From Hyalangium ruber (GTDB lineage: Bacteria > Myxococcota > Myxococcia > Myxococcales > Myxococcaceae): a DNA stretch of 64,000 nucleotides. The translations under genes were made by a program, and so were the position numbers. How positions within the stretch are numbered: position 1 is the stretch's first letter; each line of letters starts with the position of its first letter. Under the pieces are notes generated by a model. It was not told the origin of the DNA. It worked only from the letters and a program-made list of their open reading frames with translations, and did no database searches. Shown one piece after another: positions 9,733 through 18,279 of this stretch. The stretch lies in the NCBI RefSeq assembly GCF_034259325.1, contig NZ_JAXIVS010000001.1, positions 310,001 to 374,000 on the forward strand. The letters are read 5' to 3'.

Positions 9733-10182
9733 TCAGGAGGCGCCCGGACGCCGGCTGAACAGGGCCGTGGCGATCTCGGTCATCACTGGCTCGCCCGTCT
9801 GGTTGCGCACCTCGAAGCGGAACTTGATGGCGCCCCGATCCGGCTTGCTCCGGGAGGGCGCCAGCGAGAGCACCTCGACCCGCACCGAGAGTTCGTCCCC
9901 GGGCCGCACCGGGCGCAGCCAGCGCAGCTCGTCCAGTCCCGGAGAGCCCATGCTCGCGGTGTTGCCCAGGATGTTCTCCACCACCAGCCGGTGGCAGATG
10001 GAGGCGGTGTTCCAGCCGCTGGCGATGATGCCTCCAAAGATGGAGTGACGGGCCGCCTCTTCGTCGATGTGGAAAGGCTGGGGATCGTACTGCCGGGCGA
10101 AGGTCAGGATCTCCTCGCGGGTCACCAAATAGGAGCGTGTCTCGAACGTCTCGCCCACCTGGAAGTCATCGAAGTAGCGCAT
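9733..10182 (-). CDS. MaoC-family (R)-specific enoyl-CoA hydratase/dehydratase
   Basis: 149 residues, one hot-dog domain of usual length, starting at the ATG at 10182 (MRYFDDFQVGETFET). The MaoC active-site region is visible as FARQYDPQPFHIDEEAARHSIFGGIIASGW, with the catalytic Asp/His in YDPQPFHID and the GG(I/L)IASG turn. Such proteins hydrate enoyl-CoA thioesters or act in fatty-acid and polyketide metabolism. It lies 17 bp downstream of the AraC-type regulator gene and in the same direction, so it is probably co-transcribed with it. The substrate is not predictable. Confidence 0.85.
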   Translation of the reverse strand: MRYFDDFQVGETFETRSYLVTREEILTFARQYDPQPFHIDEEAARHSIFGGIIASGWNTASICHRLVVENILGNTASMGSPGLDELRWLRPVRPGDELSVRVEVLSLAPSRSKPDRGAIKFRFEVRNQTGEPVMTEIATALFSRRPGAS

Positions 10183-10199
10183 TCGCGCGGCAGTATGCC

Positions 10200-11231
10200 T
10201 CAGCGGCTGGCGCCGTGACGCTGCCGAAATGCCTCCGGGCTCATGCCCCACCAGCGCTTGAAGGCGCGGTGGAAGACGCTCGGATCGCTGTAGCCCAGCA
10301 GAAAGGACACCTCGGCGATGGACACCCGCCGCTGCAGGAAGTCCGAGGCGCGCTCGCGGCGCAGCTCCTCGAGGATGGCCGCGTAGCTCTGCCCCTCCTC
10401 GGCCAGCCGACGCTGGAGCGTGCGCGCCGGCAGGTGGAGCGCTCGCGCCACGGCCGCGAAGGTGTAGTCCCCGCCGCCCAGCGAGCGCTGCAGGTAGGCC
10501 CGGACCCGCGCCACCACCCCGGGCGCCTCCGGTAGCTGGCTCAGCTCCCGCTGCACCTGGCGCTCGAAGATGGCGTGGACCAGCGCGTCGGCGTGGAGGA
10601 ACGGGAGGGCCGCGTCCTCGCGGGAGAACTCGATGTCGTTGGTGGGAGCCCTGAAGACGATGGGACAGCCGTAGCGCTCCCGGTGCTCGCGTGCGTCGGC
10701 CGGCTCTGGATGCACGAAGCGCACGCACAGCGGGGTGACGTTCTGCCCGGTGAGCAGGCGTGCGCCCTGGATGAACTGCGCCATCGCCATCTCCGACAGG
10801 TGCCGGTGCGCCGGCCGCCACGCGCCCACGGGGGTGTAGCGCACCCGAATGCCTCGCTCCGTCTCCTCCAGCTTGAGGCGCTCCCCATCCCCCCACACCC
10901 GCTGGTAGCGCACGCCCCGCTCGAAGGACTCGTGCAGGTTGGGGCTGGTGGCGATCACGGCCGAGGCCATGTCGTCCGGGTCCACCACCGGCAGGTTGGC
11001 CATGTGCAGCCCCAGGTTGTCATCCCCGCTGAGCTCCACCGCCCGCTCCAGCAGCGCGTCCAGCGTGGCGTAGGGGATGCGGTACTCCGGGTCTTCCAGC
11101 GCGGAGAGCGACAGGCCGAACTCCCGGCACAGTCGCTCGGAGGTGACGCCTGGCAGCTTCAGGGCGTCCAACACCTGCATGGCATGACGGACGCTTCGGG
11201 AGCCGAGGGCGGCGACGGCCGAGGAGGGCAT
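10200..11231 (-). CDS. AraC-family transcriptional regulator with arabinose-binding-like N-terminal domain
   Basis: 343 residues. The N-terminal ~200 residues (LKLPGVTSERLCREFGLSLSALEDPEYRIPYATLDALLERAVEL...) match the Arabinose_bd domain seen in OruR/ArgR-like AraC regulators. The C-terminal ~100 residues are the double helix-turn-helix (FAAVARALHLPARTLQRRLAEEG...VSFLLGYSDPSVFHRAFKRWWGMSPEAFR). It precedes the MaoC gene by 17 bp, so it may control fatty-acid or CoA-thioester metabolism. That link is inferred from position only. Confidence 0.87.
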   Translation of the reverse strand: MPSSAVAALGSRSVRHAMQVLDALKLPGVTSERLCREFGLSLSALEDPEYRIPYATLDALLERAVELSGDDNLGLHMANLPVVDPDDMASAVIATSPNLHESFERGVRYQRVWGDGERLKLEETERGIRVRYTPVGAWRPAHRHLSEMAMAQFIQGARLLTGQNVTPLCVRFVHPEPADAREHRERYGCPIVFRAPTNDIEFSREDAALPFLHADALVHAIFERQVQRELSQLPEAPGVVARVRAYLQRSLGGGDYTFAAVARALHLPARTLQRRLAEEGQSYAAILEELRRERASDFLQRRVSIAEVSFLLGYSDPSVFHRAFKRWWGMSPEAFRQRHGASR

Positions 11232-11326
11232 GCCCCGTATGTCTAGCGGCTCCGTGGCGCGCCCGGCAAACCGTTCTGGCGTCCGGTGTCAGTGCGCGGC
11301 CCCGGCTCCGGAGCCATCCTCGGGGC

Positions 11327-12157
11327 ATGGAAACCACGATGACGCCCTCTCGTACCTGGTGGCCGCGCCTCCATCTCTTCGAGTTGCTCGATCAGCGGTG
11401 GTACCCCGCCCCCCTGCGGGACCACTGCACCAACTACCTCGCCACCATCGCCCAGCGGATGGGCATCTTCGACGCGGTCGCTCCCCTGCTGCTCCGAGGC
11501 CTGGAGGCGGGTGGCACCGACACGGTGGTCGACCTGGGCTCGGGAGGAGGCGGGCCGCTGCCCCGGCTGTGCGACAGCCTGGAGCGAGAGCAGGGCCGGC
11601 GTGTCCGGGTGCTGCAGAGTGACTTGTTCCCGAACGAGCAGGCACGGCAGCGAGCGACCGCCACGGGCGCGGAGTACCTGGAGCAGCCCGTGGACGCGAT
11701 GCGGGTCCCCGCCGAGCTTCGAGGCATGCGGACGATGTTCAACGCCCTCCACCACTTCCGCCCGGAAGAGGCGCGGGCGGTGCTTGCCGATGCCCAGGCG
11801 CGGGGAGTCCCCATCGGCGTGTTCGAGGTGGTGGAGCGCTCGCCCAAGGGGGTGATCAGCTCCCTGTTCATCCCCCTGCTCGTCCTGGCCTTCACGCCCA
11901 TGCTGCGCCCCCTCACCCTGCCCCGGCTCTTCTTCACCTATGCGGTGCCCCTCCTGCCCCTGGCCATCTTCTGGGATGGGCTCGTCTCCACGCTGCGCGC
12001 CCACCGGCCCGAGGAGCTGCGGCGCATGACACAGTCGCTCACCCGCGAGGGTTACACCTGGGAGGTGGGCGTGGCGCACAAGCCCGGTAAGCCGCCAGTG
12101 ACGTACGTGCTGGGCCTGCCTGCTTCCTCGACCGCATCGAACGGGCGGAGGGGCTGA
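11327..12157 (+). CDS. Class I SAM-dependent methyltransferase with hydrophobic C-terminal segment
   Basis: 276 residues. The SAM-binding motif I is clear at about 66-77 (TVVDLGSGGGGP), followed by an acidic post-motif (VLQSDLFPNEQARQRA) and a FNALHHFRPEEARAVLADA segment like motif III. Unusually, residues about 180-225 are strongly hydrophobic (SLFIPLLVLAFTPML...FFTYAVPLLPLAIFWDGL), suggesting membrane association or a lipid-like substrate. It faces away from the AraC gene across a 95 bp divergent spacer. The substrate is unknown. Confidence 0.75.
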   Translation: METTMTPSRTWWPRLHLFELLDQRWYPAPLRDHCTNYLATIAQRMGIFDAVAPLLLRGLEAGGTDTVVDLGSGGGGPLPRLCDSLEREQGRRVRVLQSDLFPNEQARQRATATGAEYLEQPVDAMRVPAELRGMRTMFNALHHFRPEEARAVLADAQARGVPIGVFEVVERSPKGVISSLFIPLLVLAFTPMLRPLTLPRLFFTYAVPLLPLAIFWDGLVSTLRAHRPEELRRMTQSLTREGYTWEVGVAHKPGKPPVTYVLGLPASSTASNGRRG

Positions 12158-12208
12158 CCCGGGAGGGCTCGACCTTCTAGAGTGGGCGCCCTCTCACGGA
12201 GTGGCGCT

Positions 12209-15200
12209 ATGTCTCCCGGTCGTCTCCTCACCGTTCTTCTGCTGCTTTGCACGCTGACCGCCTGTTCGGGAGGCGGTCCCGAGGGGCCCTCCGACGCGGG
12301 GCCCCAGCCGGGAGACGCGGGCGACAGCGGCACGCCCTCCACTCCCGCCCCGGTCCTCCCCTCCACCACACTGGGGGAGAGCACCGTCGGCGCGGTCTTC
12401 GGGCGCAACCTGGGCGCCACGGGCGGCACCCCGCCCCTCACCTACTCCGCCCAGGGGCTTCCCGAGGGCATTACGCTCGACGCCCAGACAGGCACGCTCT
12501 CCGGCTCTCCCAGCACCGCCGGGAGCTTCGAGTTCGACCTCTCCGTCAGCGACAGCGCCGGCCTCGGGGACCAGGAGCGCTACGCGCTGGTCGTCTTCGA
12601 GGCTCCCCGGTTCGTCACCTCGGCCCTGCCGGTGGGGTTCGCTGAAGCGCCCTACTTCACCCAGCTCGAGGCCACGGGGGGGAAGCCACCCCTCACCTAT
12701 GCCATCAGCGGTGATCCCCTGCCGCCGGGGCTCGTCCTGGAGCCCTCCGGCGCCATCCGTGGCACCCCTTCCACCCACGGCACCTCCGCCGTCGCGTTCG
12801 TCGTCACCGATGCCCACGGCGTCGTGAAGCGTGCGCCCTTTACCCTCGAGGTGCGTCCCCCACCGCTCAGCATCAACCCCCCGCCCCTCAGCGACTCCTA
12901 CCGAGGCAGTCCTCTCTCCATCACCTTCACGGGCTCCGGAGGCGTCCTTCCCTATCGCTGGTCGCAGCTCTCCGGCACGTGGCCTCCGGGCACGACGCTT
13001 GGCAACGAAGGAGTCCTCTCCGGCACACCCACCACGCCCGGCACCTTCACCTTCACCGTTCAGCTCACCGATAGCCTGGGCAGCACGGCCACGCGGACAC
13101 TCTCCGTCACCGTCTACGAGCCGCCCTCCATCCCCGCGGTCACGCTCGGCGACGGGTACGTCTCCGAGCCCTACACCACCACCATCCCCGGCACGAACGG
13201 CAAGCCGCCGTATCACTTCATGCTCTCCCAGGGCGAATTGCCTCCGGGCCTGTCCCTCGCGAGCAATGGTGTCCTCTCCGGCACGCCCACGGCGTCGGGT
13301 ACCGCCTCCTTCGAGGTGACGGTGCGCGACACCAGCGGTCGCACCAGCGCACGCACCCTCGCGCTCTCGGTCTACGCCCTGCCGACGCTCCCCGCCACGC
13401 TGCCAGAGGCCCGCGTGGGGACCGCCTACTCGCAGCCCCTCCCCGTGTCGGGTGGCAAGCCGGCCTACTCTTTCGCGCAGGTGTCCGGCGACCTGCCCCC
13501 GGGCCTCCAGCTCTCCTCGGGCGTCGTCTCCGGCACGCCGCAGGCGGGCGGGAGCGCCTCCTTCACCGTGCGCGTCACCGATGCCAATGACCGCTCCAGC
13601 ACGCAGACGGTCAGCCTCTTCGTCCGCCATCCGCCTCGCATCACCACGACGGACCTGCCGGACGCCACCCTCAACACCTCCTATGTCCACGTCCTCGGCT
13701 ACACGGGTGGGCAAGGAACCCTGACCTGGGGCTACTCCGGCACCCTGCCTCCCGGCCTCTCCTTCGGCTCGGATGGCTCCGTGCGCGGCACGCCCAGCGC
13801 CACGGGCATCTGGTCCTTCACCGTCACTCTCGAGGACTCGATGGGAGGCGTGGACTCGCGGGTGTTCTCGCTCACCGTGCGCACCCTTCCTTCCGATGGG
13901 GGTACGCCGGATGGCGGCTCGGGGACCGATGGCGGTACGCCGGATGGCGGCTCGGGGACCGATGGCGGCACACCGGATGGCGGCACGCCGGATGGCGGCT
14001 CCGGCCCTGACGCGGGGGTGCCCTTCCGTGTGGCCCACTGGAACATCGAGTGGTTCGGCAGCGACACCCAGGGCCCACCCCGCTCCACGCCGCCGGGAGG
14101 CCCGGTGGACGCCGTCCAGTTCGCCAACGTGCGCGAGGTGCTGACGAGCTACGGCATCAACCTCTGGGGCCTGGTGGAGATCGTCGACAACGCGGACTTC
14201 GATGCGCTCAAGGCTCAGCTGCCCGGCTACGACGGCTTCCTGTCCAATGATCCGCGCGTCCAGTGGGGCTCCTCGTACTACAGCCCCACCGGGCAGAAGC
14301 TGGGCGTGCTCTACGACAGCCGCCTCACCTTCCAGAGCGCCGAGCTCATCCTCACCAGCGCCTCCAACGACTTCGGCGGCCGGCCTCCCATGCGGGTGGA
14401 CTTCCTCACGCCCATCCAAGGCGTGGAGTCACCGCTCACGCTCATCGTGCTCCACATGAAGGCCTTCGAGGATCAGGCCTCCTATGACAGACGCCAGCGC
14501 GCGGGCCTGGCGTTGAAGAACTACCTCGACGCGATGCCCTCCAGCCGGGTGTTCGTGGTGGGCGACTGGAATGACGACGTGGACGAGTCCATCACCCGCG
14601 AGGCGGGCATCCCGCTGCCCAGCCCGTACCAGAGCTTCGTCAACGACGGCACCGACTACACCTTCGTCACCGAGGTGCTGTCGTACGCGGGCGAGAGCTC
14701 CACCACGGACTTCCCGGACATGATCGACCACACGCTGGCCACGAACGAGGTGATGGCGCACTACCTCCCGCAGACGGTCCAGGTGCTGCGTCCGACGTGG
14801 ATCCCCGACTACGCGGGCACCACCAGCGACCACTACCCGGTGGTCAGCCAGTATGACTTCGGAGCCACTCCCACGCCGCCCACGCTCACCCTCACTGGCC
14901 CTACGGGCGGCACGTACTCGGCTGGCAGCCCGCTGGTCATCACCTGGGAGGCCTCGCCGGGCCTCGGCACCCTGGTGCTGTCGTACTCCCTGGACTTCGG
15001 AGTGACGTGGAACTTCCTGACCTACATCTTCGAAGAGGGCCCGGGCAGCTACACGTGGACGGTGCCGAACGTGGACAGCACGGGCGTGTTCCTGGGCATC
15101 GTCCCGCTGTACGCGTCCTGGCCGCGAGACACCAGCGACGTGCCGCTGACGTTCGTCGCCCTGCCTCCGCCGGCCGCGGTCTTCATCAATGAGTACCTGC

Positions 15201-15670
15201 CCAACGAGCCCTCCGGCACGCTGCCGGATGGCGGCGTCGGCGCGCTCACGGACTACGAGTTCGTGGAGATCGTCAACGGCGGCACCGAGCCGGTGGACCT
15301 GTCCGGCTGGAGCATCTGGGATGGCTTCCCCGACGTGCCGGCACGCCACGTGTTCGATGCCGGCACGGTGTTGCAGCCCGGCAAGGCGTGGGTGGTGTTC
15401 GGAGGCCCCTCCGCGTTCACGCCGGGCACGCCGAACACGGAGGCAGCCTCCAGCGGGCGGCTGGCGCTCAACAACAGCGGCACGGAGTACGTCACCCTTC
15501 GGGACGCCTCCGGACAGATCGCCAGCGAGAGCGTCTACTCGAGCACCCAGGACAACGTGTCCTTCAACCGCCAGGTGGATGGAGATCCGAGCTCAGGCTT
15601 CGTCCTGCATTGGGACATCAGCGGGTTCTGGTCCACCCCGGGGCGGCGCGCGAACGGCTCACCGTTCTAA
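12209..15670 (+). CDS. Lipoprotein with He-PIG repeats, an endonuclease/exonuclease/phosphatase domain and a lamin-tail domain
   Basis: 1153 residues from the ATG at 12209 (weak ACGGAG site upstream), with a lipoprotein signal (LLTVLLLLCTLTAC). About six He-PIG immunoglobulin-like domains (LPEGITLDAQTGTLSGSPST pattern) span about 40-560. An Asp/Gly/Thr-rich linker (DGGTPDGGSGTDGG repeats, 562-600) follows. Then comes an EEP-superfamily domain (about 607-884) with VAHWNIEWFG, LVEIVDN, GDWNDD, DMIDHTL and TSDHYPVV, covering the usual metal and phosphate-binding residues. A fibronectin-like stretch and a lamin-tail domain (about 989-1150, INEYLPNE...YEFVEIVNGG...VDLSGWSIWDG) end it. This is probably a cell-surface nuclease or phosphoesterase held out on a stalk. 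It could degrade extracellular DNA or prey nucleic acid, which is inferred. Confidence 0.85.
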   Translation: MSPGRLLTVLLLLCTLTACSGGGPEGPSDAGPQPGDAGDSGTPSTPAPVLPSTTLGESTVGAVFGRNLGATGGTPPLTYSAQGLPEGITLDAQTGTLSGSPSTAGSFEFDLSVSDSAGLGDQERYALVVFEAPRFVTSALPVGFAEAPYFTQLEATGGKPPLTYAISGDPLPPGLVLEPSGAIRGTPSTHGTSAVAFVVTDAHGVVKRAPFTLEVRPPPLSINPPPLSDSYRGSPLSITFTGSGGVLPYRWSQLSGTWPPGTTLGNEGVLSGTPTTPGTFTFTVQLTDSLGSTATRTLSVTVYEPPSIPAVTLGDGYVSEPYTTTIPGTNGKPPYHFMLSQGELPPGLSLASNGVLSGTPTASGTASFEVTVRDTSGRTSARTLALSVYALPTLPATLPEARVGTAYSQPLPVSGGKPAYSFAQVSGDLPPGLQLSSGVVSGTPQAGGSASFTVRVTDANDRSSTQTVSLFVRHPPRITTTDLPDATLNTSYVHVLGYTGGQGTLTWGYSGTLPPGLSFGSDGSVRGTPSATGIWSFTVTLEDSMGGVDSRVFSLTVRTLPSDGGTPDGGSGTDGGTPDGGSGTDGGTPDGGTPDGGSGPDAGVPFRVAHWNIEWFGSDTQGPPRSTPPGGPVDAVQFANVREVLTSYGINLWGLVEIVDNADFDALKAQLPGYDGFLSNDPRVQWGSSYYSPTGQKLGVLYDSRLTFQSAELILTSASNDFGGRPPMRVDFLTPIQGVESPLTLIVLHMKAFEDQASYDRRQRAGLALKNYLDAMPSSRVFVVGDWNDDVDESITREAGIPLPSPYQSFVNDGTDYTFVTEVLSYAGESSTTDFPDMIDHTLATNEVMAHYLPQTVQVLRPTWIPDYAGTTSDHYPVVSQYDFGATPTPPTLTLTGPTGGTYSAGSPLVITWEASPGLGTLVLSYSLDFGVTWNFLTYIFEEGPGSYTWTVPNVDSTGVFLGIVPLYASWPRDTSDVPLTFVALPPPAAVFINEYLPNEPSGTLPDGGVGALTDYEFVEIVNGGTEPVDLSGWSIWDGFPDVPARHVFDAGTVLQPGKAWVVFGGPSAFTPGTPNTEAASSGRLALNNSGTEYVTLRDASGQIASESVYSSTQDNVSFNRQVDGDPSSGFVLHWDISGFWSTPGRRANGSPF

Positions 15671-15700
15671 CGTGCCGCTGTCTGCCGGTAGAGTAGAGGA

Positions 15701-16633
15701 ATGCCCGTTCCTGACTACCAGTCCCTCATGCTCCCGTTCCTCCGCCAGCTGGGCGACGGACAGGAGTACCTCCTCAAGGACATGCGCGAGCGGGTCGCCG
15801 CCGATGTGGGCCTGACAGACAAGGACCGGGCCGAGCTGCTTCCCAGCGGGAACCAGTCCATCTTCGACAACCGCTTGGGTTGGGCGAAGACCTACATGGA
15901 ACGCGCGGGGCTTCTGCGCACCGTCAAGCGTGGCGTGTACCAGATCACCGAGCGCGGTCAGAAACTGCTCGCGCAGAAGCCTTCCCGCATCAGCAATGCG
16001 ACCCTGGCCGGCTACCAGGAGTTCAAGGACTTCGTCGAGCGCAGCAACGAGAAGCCCGCCCAGGCGGCGGAGCGCGAGGAGGAGGAAGCCACCGCTCGGG
16101 CGGACTCCCCCACCGCCACGCCCGAAGAAGCGCTCGAGAACGCCTACAAAGCGCTCCGCAAGAAGACAGAAGGAGAACTCCTGACCGCGGTGCTCCAGGC
16201 CAGTCCCCGCTTCTTCGAGCGCCTGGTGGTCGAGTTGCTCGTGAAGATGGGCTACGGCGGTACCCTCGAGGATGCCGGAAAGGCGCTGGGCCGCAGCCAT
16301 GACGGAGGGGTGGATGGGATGATCAAGGAAGACCCGCTCGGCCTAGATGTCATCTACGTCCAAGCCAAACGCTGGCAGAACACCGTAGGCCGACCCGAGG
16401 TCCAAGGCTTCGCGGGAACACTCGAGGGAGAGCGAGCCCGCAAGGGTGTCTTCCTCACCACCTCGACCTTCTCTCGGGAAGCCCGCGAGTACGTCGCGCG
16501 CATCGACAAGAAGATCGTCCTCATTGATGGCGTCCAGTTGGCCGGGCTGATGTTCGACTTCAGCATCGGCGTCAACTCCGTGGGTTCTTACGAACTCAAG
16601 CGCGTCGACTCGGACTTCTTCTCCGAGGAGTAA
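15701..16633 (+). CDS. mrr: Mrr-type modification-dependent restriction endonuclease
   Basis: 310 residues with the two-domain Mrr plan. An N-terminal winged-helix Mrr_N domain (about 1-90, SIFDNRLGWAKTYMERAGLLRTVKRGVYQITERGQ) is joined by a charged Ala/Glu linker to a PD-(D/E)XK catalytic domain (about 165-305). That domain has FFERLVVELLVKMGYGG, GRSHDGGVDGMI (Asp of the motif), DVIYVQAKRW (QxK in place of ExK, usual for Mrr) and GKGVFLTTS-like ARKGVFLTTSTFS. It cleaves methylated foreign DNA in the cytoplasm. It starts 30 bp after the preceding lipoprotein gene and its stop abuts the stop of the convergent kinase gene. Confidence 0.9.
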   Translation: MPVPDYQSLMLPFLRQLGDGQEYLLKDMRERVAADVGLTDKDRAELLPSGNQSIFDNRLGWAKTYMERAGLLRTVKRGVYQITERGQKLLAQKPSRISNATLAGYQEFKDFVERSNEKPAQAAEREEEEATARADSPTATPEEALENAYKALRKKTEGELLTAVLQASPRFFERLVVELLVKMGYGGTLEDAGKALGRSHDGGVDGMIKEDPLGLDVIYVQAKRWQNTVGRPEVQGFAGTLEGERARKGVFLTTSTFSREAREYVARIDKKIVLIDGVQLAGLMFDFSIGVNSVGSYELKRVDSDFFSEE

Positions 16634-18109
16634 TCACGGTGGGTGCGCCGTGGGCTGGCGCCGGGGAGGAAAGGAAGGCAGGTAACAGGCCCCCTTCCAC
16701 TCGTATGCATCCTCTCGGCATGGAAGCGTGGCGCGGGCCAGTTCGTACCAGCACCCTCCACGAAGCTCCACCTCGCCATTCTTGGTGCATGGAGGCCTGC
16801 GCTGACCGGGAAAGGGGCTCTCGGGCAGCGGGAGTCCCACCGCCGACACCTTTCTTTCCGTGAGCACGGTGGCGAGTGTCGAGGTGAGAGCGGCGCTGTC
16901 GGCCACCGCTACACTGCCCTCCTCTTGGGACCTCACTTCTGAAGCAACAGGAGCCGTCTCCTGCGCTCGGTGCAACCACGCCACGGTGAGCCCCGTAAGC
17001 AGCAGTGCAAGAATGGCCACCGCCAGCTCCGCTCCCCACCAGGGGACGACACCCCGATGCCGACTCTGCCGTGCTCGCGACGCTGTCTCACGCAGCGCCA
17101 GTTCCTCCCTCGCGGCCGCATCCTGCTCCACGACCTGCCCTACCCGCTCCGGGAAACGCCAACGAGGGTTGGGCTCGTTTCCCCAGCAGAACAGCGGACA
17201 CTCCCCCTCGGGCCCAGCACCTCGGGCCGCCTGCTCCAGCGCTTCGGCCGCCGCCGCTGCCCTGCCCCCAAAACGCTCCACTGGAGCCAAATCCAGCAGG
17301 CGAAGGATGAGGGACTCCAACTCCGGACTCACGCGAGGGTTGAGCTCTCGCGGTAGACGCGGCTCGGGTCCACCCTCGCGCCACACCTCGGCTCCTTCCT
17401 CGTCCGTGGGCGGATACTCATCTGTGACCAACCGCCACGCCGTCACGCCCAATGCGAAGAGGTCATCACACGCACTGGCTGGGTAATGCGCCGTGGGGTG
17501 ACGAAGAAAGACGCGGAGAAAAGCCTGCGCCTCGGGGCTGCGATAAGCAGGAGTACCCGGAGGCAGCAGCCGCCAGGTGAGCGTGGCCGCGCCCCGGTAG
17601 TGTCCCGCCCCGAAGTCCGTGAGGAAGACCCGGCCATCTCCAGGCCGTACCAGCACGTTGGAGCCCTTGACGTCCCGATGGACTCCACCCACTGCGTGCG
17701 TGGCCTCCAAGGCCCTCGCCACCTGCGCCAGCACTTGCAGGACTTGCCGCGAGGTGGGATTTCGCCGCGAGGCCCACTCATACAGCGGCTCGCCTTCCAC
17801 CCACTCCATCACCAGATAAGGAAAGGCTCCTGAGGAGTGCTCCCATACGCCATTGCCATGCAACTGGGGAACGTGGGGACTGTGGACGTGCGACAGCAAC
17901 CACGCCTCGCGGGCGAAGCGCTCATCTCGCGGGTGGATGGCTAGCTTGAGCGCGAGCGGGCCGGAGGCTTCGAGGCCTTCACGCTCCACACGGTAGAGCG
18001 TGCCGTAAGCGCCTCGGCCTCCCCAGGCCGCTATCCGCCACGGCCCCACCCGCATCCCCACAGGAAGGCTGAGCGGATCCACTTCCTGCGAGGGTCGCTT
18101 CGTTCCCAT
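16634..18109 (-). CDS. Transmembrane serine/threonine protein kinase with Cys-rich extracytoplasmic tail
   Basis: 491 residues from the ATG at 18109, chosen because GGAG lies seven bases upstream; the frame stays open to a GTG at 18139. The N-terminal kinase domain (about 20-290) has a glycine loop (GGRGAYG, 30-36), the ATP Lys in ALKLAI (K55), HRDVKGSN (D146) and DFGAG (165-167). It thus looks active, although the Gly loop is atypical. One membrane helix follows (ELAVAILALLLTGLTVAWLH, about 359-380). After it comes a tail with paired cysteines (PPCTKNGEVELRGGCWYEL...PCREDAYEWKGACYLP), seen in many myxobacterial kinases. The stimulus and targets are unknown. Confidence 0.88.
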   Translation of the reverse strand: MGTKRPSQEVDPLSLPVGMRVGPWRIAAWGGRGAYGTLYRVEREGLEASGPLALKLAIHPRDERFAREAWLLSHVHSPHVPQLHGNGVWEHSSGAFPYLVMEWVEGEPLYEWASRRNPTSRQVLQVLAQVARALEATHAVGGVHRDVKGSNVLVRPGDGRVFLTDFGAGHYRGAATLTWRLLPPGTPAYRSPEAQAFLRVFLRHPTAHYPASACDDLFALGVTAWRLVTDEYPPTDEEGAEVWREGGPEPRLPRELNPRVSPELESLILRLLDLAPVERFGGRAAAAAEALEQAARGAGPEGECPLFCWGNEPNPRWRFPERVGQVVEQDAAAREELALRETASRARQSRHRGVVPWWGAELAVAILALLLTGLTVAWLHRAQETAPVASEVRSQEEGSVAVADSAALTSTLATVLTERKVSAVGLPLPESPFPGQRRPPCTKNGEVELRGGCWYELARATLPCREDAYEWKGACYLPSFPPRRQPTAHPP

Positions 18110-18201
18110 GGGCATTCTCCAGCCAGGACGGCGCGCCACCGCCCAGTAGCCCTACCCTACCTCATGGGTCCTCAAGGCGCCTCCTGCTCCCCACCCGGCT
18201 G

Positions 18202-18272
18202 CCTCCAACCAGTTAGAGCCCTGAGGGGGCACCTCCAACCAGTTGGAGGTCTGGGGGTCGCCTCCAACCAGT
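18202..18272. repeat. Three direct copies of CCTCCAACCAGT at about 30 bp spacing
   Basis: Copies begin at 18202, 18232 and 18261. Adjacent units are also alike beyond the core, giving an imperfect 30 bp tandem repeat. The middle copy is followed by TTGGAGG, making a short palindrome (CCTCCAA..TTGGAGG). The array fills the 170 bp between the kinase start (18109) and the Sel1 gene stop (18280). It could be an operator cluster for the kinase gene or a remnant of repeat expansion; the sequence alone does not decide. Confidence 0.7.
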
Positions 18273-18279
18273 CCACCGT

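Noticed and set aside
10183-10896. N-terminal extension of the MaoC protein to 10896
   Set aside because: It lies antiparallel-frame inside the AraC regulator gene and is Arg/Gly-rich; the 149-residue version is the full MaoC length.
12194-14419. 741-codon open frame on the minus strand across the He-PIG lipoprotein gene
   Set aside because: Repetitive Gly/Arg-rich translation with no motif; mirror of the repeat domains on the real strand.
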